DNA of 64,000 nt from Symbiodinium natans (lineage: Eukaryota; Sar; Dinophyceae; Suessiales; Symbiodiniaceae), in assembly GCA_905221605.1 (NCBI GenBank), contig CAJNDS010000025.1, forward strand, positions 951,501-1,015,500, given 5' to 3'. Position numbers and translations under genes: made by a program. The notes under the pieces were generated by a model. The model was not told the origin of the DNA. It searched no databases and saw only the letters and a program-made list of their open reading frames with translations. Positions 31,736-43,750 of the stretch are shown piece after piece. Position 1 is the first letter of the stretch; every line of letters begins with the position of its first letter.

Positions 31736-32856
31736 AAACCTCGCAGAGTTGCAGGTCAAGTCCCACGACACAGCAGTTCAACAGTCACTGGCGAAGACTG
31801 GCGCTCCCTGACTATGGCCCCTAAACCCAGGCCCTAAACCCTTAAAACCCTAAGCCCTGGCCGTACACAGCTCATGAAGGGCTGTTTAGGTTGCGGCCTG
31901 TTTTCGTTCAGGGTGTGGAAACAAGAAGAGAGAACAAACTCATGAAAGAAGAAGAAACGAAGAAGGGGTTGAGATAGATACATCACCTGGAGGCAGAGAA
32001 ATAGAGGTTGAAGACTGCAAAGTAGAAGGAGGGGAGCTGGAAGAATCAGCAGCAGTGATGGGTCCTCTTGGGTGGAGGAGCAGGTGGAGAAGGAGGAGGG
32101 GGAAGGTGGAGGAGGGCGAAGAAGACGAAGAGGAGGAGGCCAGCAAAAGGCTGGTCGGCTGCAGCTCTTCCTTTTGGGATCTCGATCAGGCGTTCAGCTC
32201 CTGCTCAACGCCTGCGTTAAGCCATTTCGGAGCCTGAGAAGCCCATGCAACCTTGCAAGCCTTTCAAACCTAAGTAGGTGCAAGTTGTGTATGGACCTGG
32301 GATCCACAACAGTTCGGGGCTAATTTTTTAAAGGCCCAAGTCTTCACGTGATCCTGCTCGGGTCGCTGAGGATCCCCTGGTTTATGATGACGGCAGCATC
32401 GACCGCAAGGTGCTTCTTGTATGGGCTTTAGGAGGTGGGCTTTTGCAGCTTTTGCAGGCCTCAGAGGGGCAGAAGGGCTTTGGGGCGGAGTTGCTTAGGG
32501 CTCAGGGAAGAGCACATCATCCTTTAAGTGCAGAACTCTCCACCATGAAGCCTCACAATCGTGAGGCGCCTTGGTCCTAAGCGCCCCAGAGTGCGAGACG
32601 CACGGAAAACCCTGTCAAAGACACCTCAAGACACCTCAATAAGATGCACCAAGCAAAGACATGCGGACACCGTGTCTGAGCGTGGAGAACTCTGACAGGA
32701 CATTCCCGATCCCGGCGAACAGGTGGGCCAGCTCGCCGAAGCTCGGATGGTCAGAGAAGCCTTAGACAGATATCGCGCGTTTGCGTGCTAGTCGCTCTTA
32801 CGCGCATGCTCGATTGTTCGTTGGCTTGTTTATCAGCCAGGACGGCAGACTTCCTA

Positions 32857-32975
32857 GGTAGGGTAAGAGGCATCCTTAAAAGGGAACCTTCTGAACCTCT
32901 TCTGGCTCTCTTAAACAGGGACCTTATTCAGAGGGTCTATATCCCCAAGGGCCCCCCCTAATCCTATCCCCTAAG
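32857..32975 (+). mobile_element. Family-H element, copy 2
   Basis: AG/GTAGGGTAAGAGGC left end; interior matches copy 1 over about 90 bp. Confidence 0.6.
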
Positions 32976-33535
32976 ACTTGATGGTGTGCTTAGTTGCCCG
33001 AGGTTCGTGTTTGTGAGTTTCATTTATGCCTCAAGTGGTGGCTGGGGTCTTCCTCCGAACAATTGGAGCTGGTACTGCCACCAGCTGTTTTCAGAGATCG
33101 GATGAGATGTGTGTGTGTGTTTCTCAATATATACGCCGTGGCAGGCACGGACTACGCAACTGAAACGAGGGTTCCCTGAACCCGAAACCCTGTCATTTGG
33201 AGCCCGAGGGACGAGCGCAAGTCTCAGAGCTGAAAGGAGAATGTGGCCCAACTTTGAGGGGCGCTGTACCTGCCACCTGATTTCTTATTTTAACTCTGAA
33301 CGCCGTGGTGCTCTGCTTTAGGGATTAGGCTGTATGGCTCATGGGTACGTAGAACCCCAAGTCTCAGTCTACTTCTAACCTACTTAGAGGGCTTATAGCG
33401 GGCTTTTTCCGTTTAAAAAATGTCATACTTCGGGGTACCCTGAACCTTCGACTCCCCTCCTCTCTGTCGAGTAGGGAGCCCAGGAAGGCATCGCGAAGTT
33501 GGCCAAGAAGTGGCTTGCTGGATTTGAGGAGTACC

Positions 33536-33603
33536 ATACTTTAGGTATTCTTTTGGTTCTGCGTTCCTATTTTTGCTGCTTATACCTAAAAGTATATACT
33601 TTT
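33536..33603. other. Hairpin-forming inverted repeat
   Basis: ATACTTTAGGTAT and ATACCTAAAAGTAT frame a 40-bp loop. No second copy noticed. Confidence 0.5.
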
Positions 33604-33772
33604 TCCAGGGTCTGCAATGCAGGGGGTGTTGCCCCGGTGCTTTTTTGACTTCCACAAACACCCGTCGCCTCAGCGGACCTCGTGGACGCCCAGGACAAAC
33701 AAGAACAACCAACAAAAACAGACATCTGGATTCAGCCGCATCGCGGTTCTTGAGTCGAGAGAAGTGGCTTCC

Positions 33773-33797
33773 CCCCCCCCCCCCCCCCCCCCCCCCC
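33773..33797. repeat. Poly-C tract
   Basis: About 25 consecutive C just upstream of an exon. Confidence 0.95.
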
Positions 33798-33835
33798 GCA
33801 AATAGTTGCTCTTGAAAAATCAAGCTGGAAGCAAG

Positions 33836-35207
33836 CTTATCGCACTTCACACTCGACACAGTCCCCTCAAAGCAGAGGCGGGGCGACCAGAACATGATCA
33901 AGAAGACCGAGGGCAAGCTTCTGCAGCACGTGATGGCCGTGGATAAGATGGTAAAGGGAGCACAGGATTCGAGTGCGGGGAGCTGCTCCTGACCTCATAG
34001 AAACATACGAGTTTGTACACCCCAAGAACTGTGCAGAAACCCTCCCCTTCCCTAGCAAGCCGGGTCAGTACACGGGGGGTACACAGGGGCCTTTAAACAC
34101 CAGAAGTGCCCTGCGCCAGGAGGCAGAGGAGTCTGGAGCCATGTCTGCGAGAGCAGCGTTTGTTCGTTTTTCGTTCACTGCACCCTGCAAAACCTTTTGA
34201 AACGCCTAGCGAAACCCCCTAAATTAAACTCTTAGACAGACTTCTCCAGATGGACTCCACGCAAGCCTCAAACTCATTCCCGACCCCTCCCAGAAGATTG
34301 CCACCCCAAACCGATCCTCAACCGAACCTGGTAGCTATTAAGGTAAAGGAAGCCTCCCCCCACAAAAACTTATTTTGGAAAGCCTTGGTTACTCGAAACC
34401 CTAAACCCCAAGCCGTTTTTCCCCAAGCGGAGGTGGCGACCCCCGCGAAGTCCTGGCCGACGCGCCCGAGGACGACAAAGCGGACCTCGTGGAGGCCCTC
34501 GACGCGGACACCGTAGGCGACTCGGCCTCGCCGGAGCTTGTTTGCGGGAGTTTTGGGAGGATCTCAGGGCAGTATATATAGTAGGTAGTAGATATATATA
34601 TATATATATATATTCAAAATGACAGGCCAGGATTGAGTATGCCTGAGGCCATAAGGATCAAGGCCCCCTACTTTTTCCAGGATCATGAGCATGGGCTAGC
34701 AGCGCTGCCTGTGTGATAGTTGGAGAACACCTGAAACCCTAGACCCAAACCCCAAACTCCAACTGCCAGGCGGGTGCCAAAAGAGACCTTAAAGAACTTA
34801 GTAGCTGAGTGAGCATACTTTATTTTTTGGGATACTATAATCCCATATAGAACTGAAAGTTTGCACTTTTTTGGGGGCTTCTGAACTCGGCAACTAAGAG
34901 AATGCTCAGGCACGGACACGGACGAGGAAGAAACCACCGCGGATGCCTGGGAAGTTGCTGAGCTGGACGTCCCTTTGGCACACTTGCAAGAAAAGCCCCT
35001 GTCATTGCCCTATGCGCACATTGCAAAGCAGACTGTGCCTGGTCTAGGCCAAGAAAGTACGGATAGGGTACGATTTTCTCGTCAATGAGCTTACAGAGCT
35101 TTGAAGAAGCAGTCGAGCAGTTTCATGCAAACTGTGCCTTCACAACAACATTCCCCCAGGTCGACGACATGGACGCCTTCACCCGAGTCGCTGCCTCAGG
35201 TCGCTGA
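33836..35207 (+). CDS. Exons of an unrecognised acidic protein gene, with stop
   Basis: Supported exons: 33836-33950 (…KKTEGKLLQHVMAVDKM, donor GTAAAG), 34088-34170 (…RQEAEESGAMSARAA), 34250-34342 (starts at ATG, Pro-rich, donor GTAAAG), about 34428-34538 (acidic, …EDDKADLVEALDADTVGD), 34910-35067 (acidic start TDTDEEETTADAWE, donor GTACGA) and 35097-35207 ending TGA. Third-position GC is very high in the acidic exons. Most phases fit, but the last gap would be an intron of only 29 nt and the join into 34428 is not settled. Possibly two genes. Confidence 0.5.
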
Positions 35208-35216
35208 AGGTGCAAG

Positions 35217-35270
35217 TGGTGGGTCAGCGGGTTGCTCAGATCTCCAAAGAGTTCCTGGCACCCTTTCAGG
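35217..35270 (+). CDS. Candidate exon after the 35.2 kb stop
   Basis: A frame overlapping the end of the previous gene reads KVQVVGQRVAQISKEFLAPF up to a telomere-like tract. Suggests that the TGA at 35205 may be bypassed by splicing, or that two genes abut. Confidence 0.3.
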
Positions 35271-36061
35271 GTTTTAGGGTTTCGGGAGTGCGTATGGTGT
35301 CTGTCGTTTCATAGCAATGAAAGGCAAAGGTCATTTTTTTCTTTCGCCGTTCTTTTGGAAATCGATGTCTTCACAATTCAGGTTGAATTGCGCTTGACGG
35401 AGAGTGGACTTGTGGAAACTTTTGATCGCTCAAAGAACTGTGCCCTTTCATGTTGAATACATTTCTTCCCGCATTGGTGTAGCGTAGAGATCACGTGGTA
35501 AATCAGAAGAGCGCGGCGTGCGAACCTTTCAGTCGCACACGTTCTCGATTTCTTGGAGTTTTACTCAAGTCAGAAGTTATGCTTCTGCCCGTGCAGACTG
35601 TGGCTGATGGGCCACAACCACTGCGAGATCTGCCATAAGCCTTAGGTGCCTCTTAGCAGAAGGGTTTAGGGGGTAGGGTCTGGGGTTTTTAGATTGCGTA
35701 AGGCGTTCCTTCCCCTTGGCAAGAGCATGACCCAACAGTGGGTCGTGTCGGGACAGCTTTTGATTCTGCTTCGAGGACCAGCGATGAGTCCACCCAGGGG
35801 CGGTCCTTACCATCAGGAGATCCCATGATGTTGGGGGCTAGATGAAGGGCTCCTTAACGATGAAGACTCCAACCTGCACCAGAACGTGCTGCGCTCAGCA
35901 AGGCTGCGACCATGAATTCTCCCACTGTTGCGAAGATCTTCTAAGCCGTCTAGTGCCACAACCCCACAGAGAGAGAGAGAGAGAGCAAAAAAAAACATCC
36001 CACTTGAAAAGCAGCAAAGCAGCAAGAAGCCCAAAGCAGAAGCGCCCCGTCCTCGACCACT

Positions 36062-36416
36062 AAACACCAACCCCCTAAACCCTTAAAGCCCCTGAATCCT
36101 CAACACTAAACCCTGGACCCGCAACCCTGAGCCCTGAGCCCTAAACCCTAAACCCTAAACCCTAAACCCTAAACCCTAAACCCTAAACCCTAAACCCTAA
36201 ACCCTAAACCCTAAACCCTAAACCCTAAACCCTAAACCCTAAACCCTACACCTAAACCCTAAACCCTAAACCCTAAACCCTAAACCCTAAACCCTAAACC
36301 CTAAACCCTAAACCCTAAACCCTAAACCCTAAACCCTAAACCCTAAACCCTAAACCCTAAACCCTAAACCCTAAACCCTAAACCCCAACCCTAAACCCCT
36401 AAAAACCCCTAAACCA
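36062..36416 (-). repeat. Longest CCCTAAA array (about 285 bp near-perfect)
   Basis: From about 36130 the heptamer is nearly uninterrupted; edges carry degenerate units. It ends just before an exon acceptor at 36428. Confidence 0.97.
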
Positions 36417-36428
36417 CTGAACCCCCAG

Positions 36429-36529
36429 GCATCTCAGAAGCCTCCCAGGCCAAGATCTGCGACCTCCTCCCCAGCCTGCGCTGCGCCGCCTGCGGGGAGA
36501 ATGCCAGCACGCTGTGGCCCTGCCTGGAG
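36429..36529 (+). CDS. Probable exon with a Cys cluster
   Basis: Between CCCCCAG, after the long CCCTAAA array, and a GAG/GTTTAGGG donor. 33 codons with nearly all third positions G or C; contains CAACG and a later Cys (…RCAACGENASTLWPC), perhaps part of a zinc-binding site. Unknown protein. Confidence 0.6.
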
Positions 36530-37210
36530 GTTTAGGGTTTAGGGTTTAGGGTTTAGGGTTTAGGGGTCAGGGTACTTAGTAACCCCACGCATAAGCCCCT
36601 TAAGCAGCCGAATAGGGTTATAATGCCTGGTTTTTTGATTGCTTGGTTTGGTTCATTCTGGCGTTTTCATCATGTGAGACTTCCATCTCAGTGGTGCAAG
36701 GCACATTTTGTTCTGGCAGAAAATCAGTATCCCGTCTGTGTGATTGCTCACGCTCGGTCTGGTGGTGCTGTTGGATGTCTCTTTCGTTTAGTTGGTGGCG
36801 GTGCTGGTGCTGTTGCAGTCAAAGGCAAGAGTATCGCGACTGCGTGGGCCGCGAGATCTCGGAGTACCAGACACTTGCAGAACTTCATGTTCTGCGCAGT
36901 GGTCGCTGTTAGCTCCCACTTGATAGAGTGCCATGCTACGAGTCCACTTCAAGTTGGCAGGATTTTGAACTGGCAGTGCTTTGTTGCCTTGTTCTGTTCT
37001 CAGAAAGGGCCGAAGTAAACTTCAACACATCCCGGAGAGACCCTATAGCAACTTTCTTTCAGTCTGCAGAAGAGGCAAAATTTTCACAGTGGACACAATA
37101 CTATTGAGCGCCTATGCTTCGTTGTGGGTGGCCTTCAAACCTACCTAGGAAATCCCACTTTGCGCAGACCCAAGCTTCCAACCCTTGACCTTGAGTATCC
37201 AAAAGACTCT

Positions 37211-37298
37211 TGACCAAATAGCTCGCGCCAGACGTGTCTGCAGTTTTCGACCAAATAGCTCACGCCAGACTTGTCTCTGCTGCTTTTTGACCCCAGCT
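37211..37298. repeat. Two-copy direct repeat
   Basis: GACCAAATAGCTCGCGCCAGAC and GACCAAATAGCTCACGCCAGAC blocks, about 40 bp apart, each followed by TTGTCT/GTGTCT. Confidence 0.8.
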
Positions 37299-37428
37299 GT
37301 GTCAAGAGCCTGAATGAGCCCCCGGCTTACCACCACACAAACTCAGACCCCCCGCCCTCCTCTGCTCTACAAACTCCGTTTTGTGCTTTCTCATGGGTTA
37401 AACCGGTTAAACCCTAAAAAACCTTCAG

Positions 37429-37509
37429 CCCAAGAGCAAGAAAACTCCAACAACTTCCGGCGCGCGAAGGAACAGCCGGAAGAGACGGGCCCGCCGCGCC
37501 GAGGCGAAG
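37429..37509 (+). CDS. Probable exon encoding a very basic segment
   Basis: 27 codons, phase 0-0, acceptor ACCTTCAG, donor AAG/GTGAGC. Lys/Arg-rich (…RNSRKRRARRAEAK), like a nuclear or nucleolar localisation segment. A second frame is open across the same stretch. Confidence 0.45.
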
Positions 37510-40500
37510 GTGAGCCCGAACGTGGCAAGGGCGGCGTAAGGGTGGCGGAACGGGTGATGAAAGGGCCTTTTTTGGGGATGTTTGAAGGTTATAGGGTGTA
37601 GTAGAGGGTTTCTTTTTTGGGGGGTTAGAAGGTTTGGGTTTGGGGCTTAGGGCTTATAGGGGTTAGGGTCGATTAAAACCTCAGAGGACAGACTGCAGAC
37701 ATGACAGCCCAGAAAGAGGCAGGCCCCATGCTGCTTGACTCCTTGACAAAACAAACACCACACCCGCAGCAGCCCCTTTTCGAACACAATCCAAATAATG
37801 CCTTTTTCTTCCCGGGTCCCTACAAGTTTGCAGTGATTTTTCGCATCAAAAAATGGCCCCTTCCCTATTTACAGCCACAGTCACTACCCAACATTCACAT
37901 GTGAAAACAAGACCTGCCACGCCCATCTCAAGTGCCCAGCCCTTTTAGGGGTTTTAGGGTATAGGGTGAAGTGTGAACAGATGCGAAACGAGCCCAGCTC
38001 CCAAGCTACTTCATGAGATCTCTCCCCATGCCATGCTCCCACAGATATGCACACCCTGTGAATCTTATGCCGCTCCTAGGCTCCAAACCCTAAACCCAAA
38101 ACCCTAAACCCTAGACCCTAAACCCAAAACCCTAAACCCTATTCCGCAGAAGCTGCAAGCAAACGAACAAGGCCCCAAGCAGTCGGAAGTCTTCCTTAGG
38201 CCCTGAAGCCCCACGACAGAGAAGTGGGGAGCCGACTGTGTTTCTAGAAGTTCCTTATAACTTACAATCGCCTCTCAACCCCAAAAAGTGGTAAGCCGTA
38301 AGCCCGCTGTTGCGTGAAATTGTGCGTTTCTTGGGAGTAAGCCTCCGGTTGAAGGCGCAGATGGACGAGACGGTGCAGCGGTCCAAGGAGCGACTTGTGC
38401 TAGAACGGGGGTTCAAAGCTCCACCAGGTCCTCGTCATGATCTTTGCAGAAGTCTAAGCAATCACTTCTTCATCCCAGGCGTTATCCCGATCCCCATGCC
38501 TGGCAGGACCTAACTCACCCAGTTTGAGGCTGGCTCTGGCCCAACTCTTTGCAGGCTCCTGGTGAAGGAAAACCCTGAAATCCGAGACTCGGAGGCCCTC
38601 ACTGGCCCTAACTTAACACCCCCTTCACCAAAAAAGCCAGGCTCAACCAGCCCAAATGCCCCATCGAAGTCGTAGGGTTTCCCAAACAAAAGAGTATCAA
38701 AAGGACTTTAAACGTGATCAAGCAGAACAGCAGCCCCAAAACCCAAACCCTACACCCTCGGTTGTGTCTCTTTGTTTGATCCTTCTTCTCTTTTTGTTGA
38801 TCCGGATGCCCCTTATTGAAATCTCCCTAAACCCTCAAAAACATGAGACAGCACTTGCTGCTCGAAGAAGGCTCCTCGCCCCTAGACCCTTAATCGACTA
38901 AAAAAGCCCTTCAAAACCTCGCGCACAAACCTTTAAGCTGAAACCCCCCCTTAAGCATAAAATAAGCTATGCAAATAATACGTATTAAAATGTTCATAAG
39001 AGTAACAATAATAACAATATTTGTCTAAAGAATTCTGATAATCATGACAATAAAGATACCTAGCACCTGACTGAAGCCACGACCCGAGGTTGAAAAACCT
39101 GAAGCGCCGCGGGATGCTCTTGGCCCACGACGCCTTTGAGCCCCTGGGAGCTTCCTTAGGGTTTGGGGTTTGGGGTTAGGTTTTAGGAATTAGGGGTTCC
39201 CCAGCGTGTTGTGTTGGAGCTTCCCCGTAGTGAGTTCGGGGAACCCTCCTGGCGGGGGCTCACGGATTCCTCTAAGGATTAAAAACCGGAGATCGGGGTA
39301 CTGTACATGCTCTGAGAGGTGAGCGAGCGAGACCGAGAAAGAGAGAAATAGAGAGAGAGAGAGTGTTTCCCAGTGTGCCAAACGGGGGAGCAGAGCTGAC
39401 TAGGCAACCAAAGTTTTCGGTGGAGCAGCTGCACCCGGAGGACAAGCAGGAAGCAGGAGCCGGCGCCGGGATGATTTCAAGACATCCAAGAGGGGGCGGT
39501 GCAGGTGGACATGGACGGACCGGATGCTGCAGCCCCTCAAGCAGCGGAAGGGCTCCAAGAACTCCCTTGGCGGAATTGCACGGGCACACCCCAAAGGCCG
39601 ACCTGAAAGCAGAACAGATGTCGCGGAAACTCTTGCCAGCACAGATGCTGTTCAAAAAAGCAAAAAGACACGGCAAGAGACAAAAAAGAACAAGAATTCA
39701 GGTGGGCGCTCTGTTTAAAGCAGCAACCCGACAAAACGCATGCTTCCCAACACTGCTACCTTACCAAAGATGCAATTACCCCCATGCAACCAAGATAGTG
39801 GAGGCCTGCCTGTGAATCATCGCGCGCGCTTGTAGCTGCCAGTGCTCTCATTACTCTGTCTCCCTTGCTTCTTTTCCTGGAGTTAGTGGGCGGGAGTGAG
39901 ACTGGGCGAGGAAGTGAGAGCGTGAGTGAGACTGAGAGTGTGTCAGCGGCTCTAAACCCCAAAGCCCCCAGAGAAGAACTACTTAACGAAAGACTCGAAC
40001 CAGTACTGCGAACCAGAAGATGAGACAAACTACGCTGCATACATGGTTGAATGGACAATGCACACAGTCATACGTATCCGCACGCATATATAGAGATGTA
40101 CACACACGCGCACGCATACAGTCACACTGACACGCACACCTACAGTCTACCTTTATACATACACACACACACACACTCACTCGTATGCATGCATACATAT
40201 GCTGACATTCATTTCGGTAAGACAGGCGGACAGAAAGACAAACAGACAGTGACATCCAGACACACGGACATACACTGCCTGTACATGTATAGCTAAGTGC
40301 TAACAAAAGTCTTCAACCGAAGAGCAGCAATCCACCAAGGATGTGGGGGGTTCACCGGAACTGGGCGCGATGGACCTCCGACCCCACATGGCCACTGGAG
40401 GCGTTGAAAGGCGCCCTTATTTAGGGATGCTATACAGTAAACTCCTGAAAGTTGGAACATGGTTTAAGGATGATTAGAGTTGGGGTTGCCTTTTGTATAC

Positions 40501-40659
40501 CTTTCGGGGTATTTGGGGATCAGGATGTTCCCCCACTTCTTGGAGTTTGCCGAAGGCTTCGCTGCCCTTTCGGGTTCCCTGGTGCCTGGGCATCATCCCT
40601 CAAATCCTACAGCCTTCCCTGAACTCCAAGTCGTCAACCCTAAACCCTGAACCACCAGC

Positions 40660-40757
40660 AGGGCCCTTGGGATATGTTTATGTTTTCCCTTATTGGGTTT
40701 ATAAGAGGATCATACTCAGGAATATTTTTGAGACGGGTTTTAAGGGCCATCCTAGAC
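40660..40757 (+). mobile_element. Family-C element
   Basis: GCAGGGCCCTTGGGATATG at the left and AAGGGCCATCCTAG at the right; interior AGAGGATCATACTCAGGAATA. The left border would be a GC donor. Confidence 0.65.
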
Positions 40758-40820
40758 CAACATCCTAAGCCCGAAGTCCTGAACCAACATCCGAAGCCTG
40801 ACGGGGCCCCGAGCCCGAAG

Positions 40821-41012
40821 CTTGGAGGTTCATGTGTACTTAGAACCACAGAGTCATAAGTCTACGTAGAACCTACTTAGAGGACTTAGGGGGGGGGGGG
40901 GGGGCTTTTTTAAGTACAGTTATAAGTCTCCTTATAACCTACTTAGAGGACTTAGGGGAGGCTTTTTTAAGTACAGGTATAACTGGGGTTAGAAGTATCC
41001 TGAGCCTCCAAG
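40821..41012 (+). mobile_element. Family-B element with internal tandem duplication
   Basis: Outer ends CTTGGAGGTTCATG and AGCCTCCAAG. The interior ACCTACTTAGAGGACTTAGGGG…CTTTTTTAAGTACAG occurs twice in tandem, once with an expanded poly-G run. Confidence 0.7.
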
Positions 41013-41970
41013 AGCCCTTTCCGCAAGAGGCGAACCCGCCAAGGCCGGCTGGGAGTCCTTCACCACAGACTCTCAGGCGAGAAGTTGGGGGGGTGAGTCC
41101 TCGGGCTTAGGGTTTAGGGTTTAGGGTCTAGGGTTTTGGGCTAGATTGCTCATCATCACGAGGTTCTTGTCTTCAGAACTTGCGACAACTTTCAGACAGA
41201 GATGTTCGGCGGCTTTGCTGCTGCCGGAGCCTACGGTTTTGGGCGACTATCTTCATGGCTTCTGTAGCCTCCATCCCTTCAGCCTTCCGGCCGCGGATGT
41301 CTTCGCCATGTCCTTGCTTGACGTGAAGCCGGGCAGGGTTTTGCTCCCACCCCCTTGAAGCCTGCCCCTGCCTACCTTGCAATCACCCCCGTTCGTCTTA
41401 ACAGTCCACAGGCCCAGGCTAAACTTGAGCAGGCAGACTACAAGGAAAAGCTAAGAGGTTGCATGACTCACATCGGCCCTGCTATGCAAGAGCCTATGGA
41501 GAGCTACAGAACCCCCCGCCCGCCCAGCTTTCAGCTGTCGTCAGCCGCAAACCTGGTTGCACACTCCTCTTTGTAGCTCAAACGAGCAATATGGAGGTGG
41601 CAGGGAGGGGGGTGCGGGGGGTTCGCTGCAGTGGCTTCGGACGTTCTACAGTTGGGCTTCTACAGGATTTAGGGTTGAATGGGGCGCGGAATCATCCTTT
41701 GGGGGTGTGGTTTTCTGCACAGGTGATCCTTGAGACGAGCATTCAGGACGGGTCGGGGCGAGAGTTCGGGGTGTGAATGCTCTGCTTTTGGCGGACATGC
41801 GCGCCCAAATCGATCCCCATCCTTCTCCAACCATTCCTCATCCCCCAAATCATCCCTAGCAGCTGAACAGCTTCTGCCCACGAAGCTACATCGTTAAAGC
41901 CTGGAGGCTTCGTCTTTCCTAAGCATCTCCAGACCTACCAGATCTCTCCGAAACCTCTGTGGCTCCTAGC

Positions 41971-42132
41971 AGAATTGGGCTCCACCAATCGCCCTCAGTT
42001 TGGGGATATCTGAAGGGTCGGAGCTTGGCAGAGGAGTTCAATCCTAAACGTTTTCGAGACAAGGCTGAAGCCCAAGTACTACCAGGGTCGCACGACTACT
42101 TCGGCTCTGGATCCCAAACGCCTCCGATCTGA
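41971..42132 (+). CDS. Probable exon, unrecognised
   Basis: After GTGGCTCCTAG a frame of 54 codons ends TGA, with a charged segment (…LAEEFNPKRFRDKAEAQ…). A second frame upstream (41858 on) is open to 42040 and may be intron or an alternative. Confidence 0.45.
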   Translation, partial: RIGLHQSPSVWGYLKGRSLAEEFNPKRFRDKAEAQVLPGSHDYFGSGSQTPPI

Positions 42133-42330
42133 AGTGCGACGCAGACGGTAGCCCCCTAAGTCCTCCAAGAAGGTTCTTCGAGTAATTGGGGGGACAAGTA
42201 CCCATTAACCTCCAAGTCTACCCTAAAGCCAGGGCCAACTATAAGCGACAAGTCTTTAAGGAAACGTTGAAAGCACTACCCCCGACCGTCCGCAGCCCTT
42301 TGTAGGAAGCCATCCTTCCCACTCCCACAG

Positions 42331-42417
42331 GATTTCCAGACCGGGGCTGTGGACATTGCCAAGGAGGCAAGGAAGCCAGTTGTTGCAGTTCTGAGCGGCT
42401 TGCTATGGTGCAGGGGG
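42331..42417 (+). CDS. Probable internal exon
   Basis: 29 codons, phase 0-0, acceptor CACTCCCACAG, donor GGG/GTGCGT. Reads …AVDIAKEARKPVVAVLSGLL. No family call. Confidence 0.5.
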
Positions 42418-42633
42418 GTGCGTTATTTGTTGTTAGCCTAACTGCCCACAAAGCACAGCTTTCGTCTTGAACGTCCTTGCTCACGTCGATTGGACTTGAT
42501 GAAATGACTGGGCAGAATCCGAGCTGGGGCATCTTTGACGCAAGAGGCTCGGAGGCCCCCTAAACCCTAAACCCTAAAGCCTAAACCCTAAACCTTAAAC
42601 CCTAAACCCTAAACCTCGGTTTCTGCCCGCGAG

Positions 42634-43111
42634 CTTGCCGAAGACGAAAATTGTATGTTCTGCGCGGCTTCCCTATCTTTCCTGACCTCCCCAAGCTTGT
42701 GAGTTGCCACCTAGGAAGGGACACAGGTAGGGACCCCTAGAAGGGACCCTTTTAAAGGTGTGTGTATATGTATATATACATATATGTATGTATACCTTAT
42801 ATAGTCTTTCGTCCCAAGAGTTTTGGGTTTAGGGGCTGAGGGATTGGTGTAGGGAGGGGCTTTAGAAACGGTCCCTGAGAGCTGAAACCCACAGGAAGGC
42901 ATGGCGAGCGCCGACACCATCTACGCTACGCACTTGGAGGACCCACTATACGGCTCAAGCGTTTTGGTCCGAACCGCAGACCCTATGCGCACTCTGAGCC
43001 CTAAACCCTGAAGCCCAAATTCTATATCCGACACAGGAAAAGCCCATACAGCAGAAGTTGCACCTTCTGCGAAGGTTGGAGCTGCTAGTTCGTTTGGAGT
43101 GCTACGCATGA
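42634..43111 (+). CDS. Three-exon 3-prime end of an unrecognised gene
   Basis: Exons 42634-42698 (…RGFPIFPDLPKL, donor GTGAGT), 42895-42960 (…ADTIYATHLEDPLYGSS) and 43037-43111 (EKPIQQKLHLLRRLELL… to TGA), all joining in phase 0. Acceptors are CCGCGAG, CCCACAG and CGACACAG. An array of CCCTAAA lies upstream. The product end is a Leu/Arg amphipathic helix. Confidence 0.6.
42770..42798. repeat. (TA)-rich GTATATA microsatellite
   Basis: TGTGTATATGTATATATACATATATGTATGTATA-type simple sequence within the second-last intron of the preceding gene. Confidence 0.8.
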
Positions 43112-43275
43112 GTTAGTAACTTGTGCTGGTCACTTAGTTTACCAACCAAGCAATGAAATGATCGAGTTCGGTAGTAGTGAAAGCACGAAATACACACGTA
43201 AATGCATCCATATGCAATGCAGCAGACAGACCGTCAGACAACAAACAAACGAGCAAGCAAGCACAAAACAAGCCG

Positions 43276-43319
<44 letters not shown>

Positions 43320-43346
43320 ACACACACGCACGCACGCACGCACGCA

Positions 43347-43381
<35 letters not shown>

Positions 43382-43750
43382 GCAGACGCAGACACAGACA
43401 CAAACACCCGTGCACGCACACGCACACAAGCAAGCAAGCAGGTAAGCATACACCCAAATACACAACTAGTCGAACGCATGCATTCAACAGTCAACACACA
43501 ACGATTCAAGAAAGCAAGCGAATGCATACGCAAAGACACATGGCTAGATGAACACATCAACTGGCAATCAAGTTAACGACCTAATGAGCTACTTGATGAA
43601 GTGCTTGCTTCATTGCTTTGGAACTTCTTAACTTGCTTTGGACTGGTTGTGGTAGGTTAGTTACTCAACTAGTCAGTCACTTGACTGACGGGCTGATTCA
43701 TGGGAAAATAAATGAAGACAAACACATACCCAAAAGCCAAGTTTCCATAC
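43112..43750. other. Probable intergenic region with CA microsatellite
   Basis: Lies between a stop at 43109 and an ATG at 43751. Holds (CA)n at 43278-43380 with CACG and CAGA interruptions and short AAGCAAGCAAGC runs. Frames over it are Thr-His or Cys-Val low-complexity. Confidence 0.6.

Larger units (their letters stand above)
37600..41100. other. Gene-poor stretch
   Basis: Few segments with paired splice borders were found. It contains CCCTAAA tracts at 38090-38140, an AT-rich island at 38955-39062, an exon-like Gly/Pro-rich region at about 39405-39700 with a GTGGGC donor (frame undecided), short CA-type repeats at 40050-40290, a family-C copy at 40660-40757 and a duplicated family-B copy at 40821-41012. 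Confidence 0.5.

Noticed and set aside
43134-43576. Thr/His and Cys/Val open frames
   Set aside because: Produced by the CA microsatellite.
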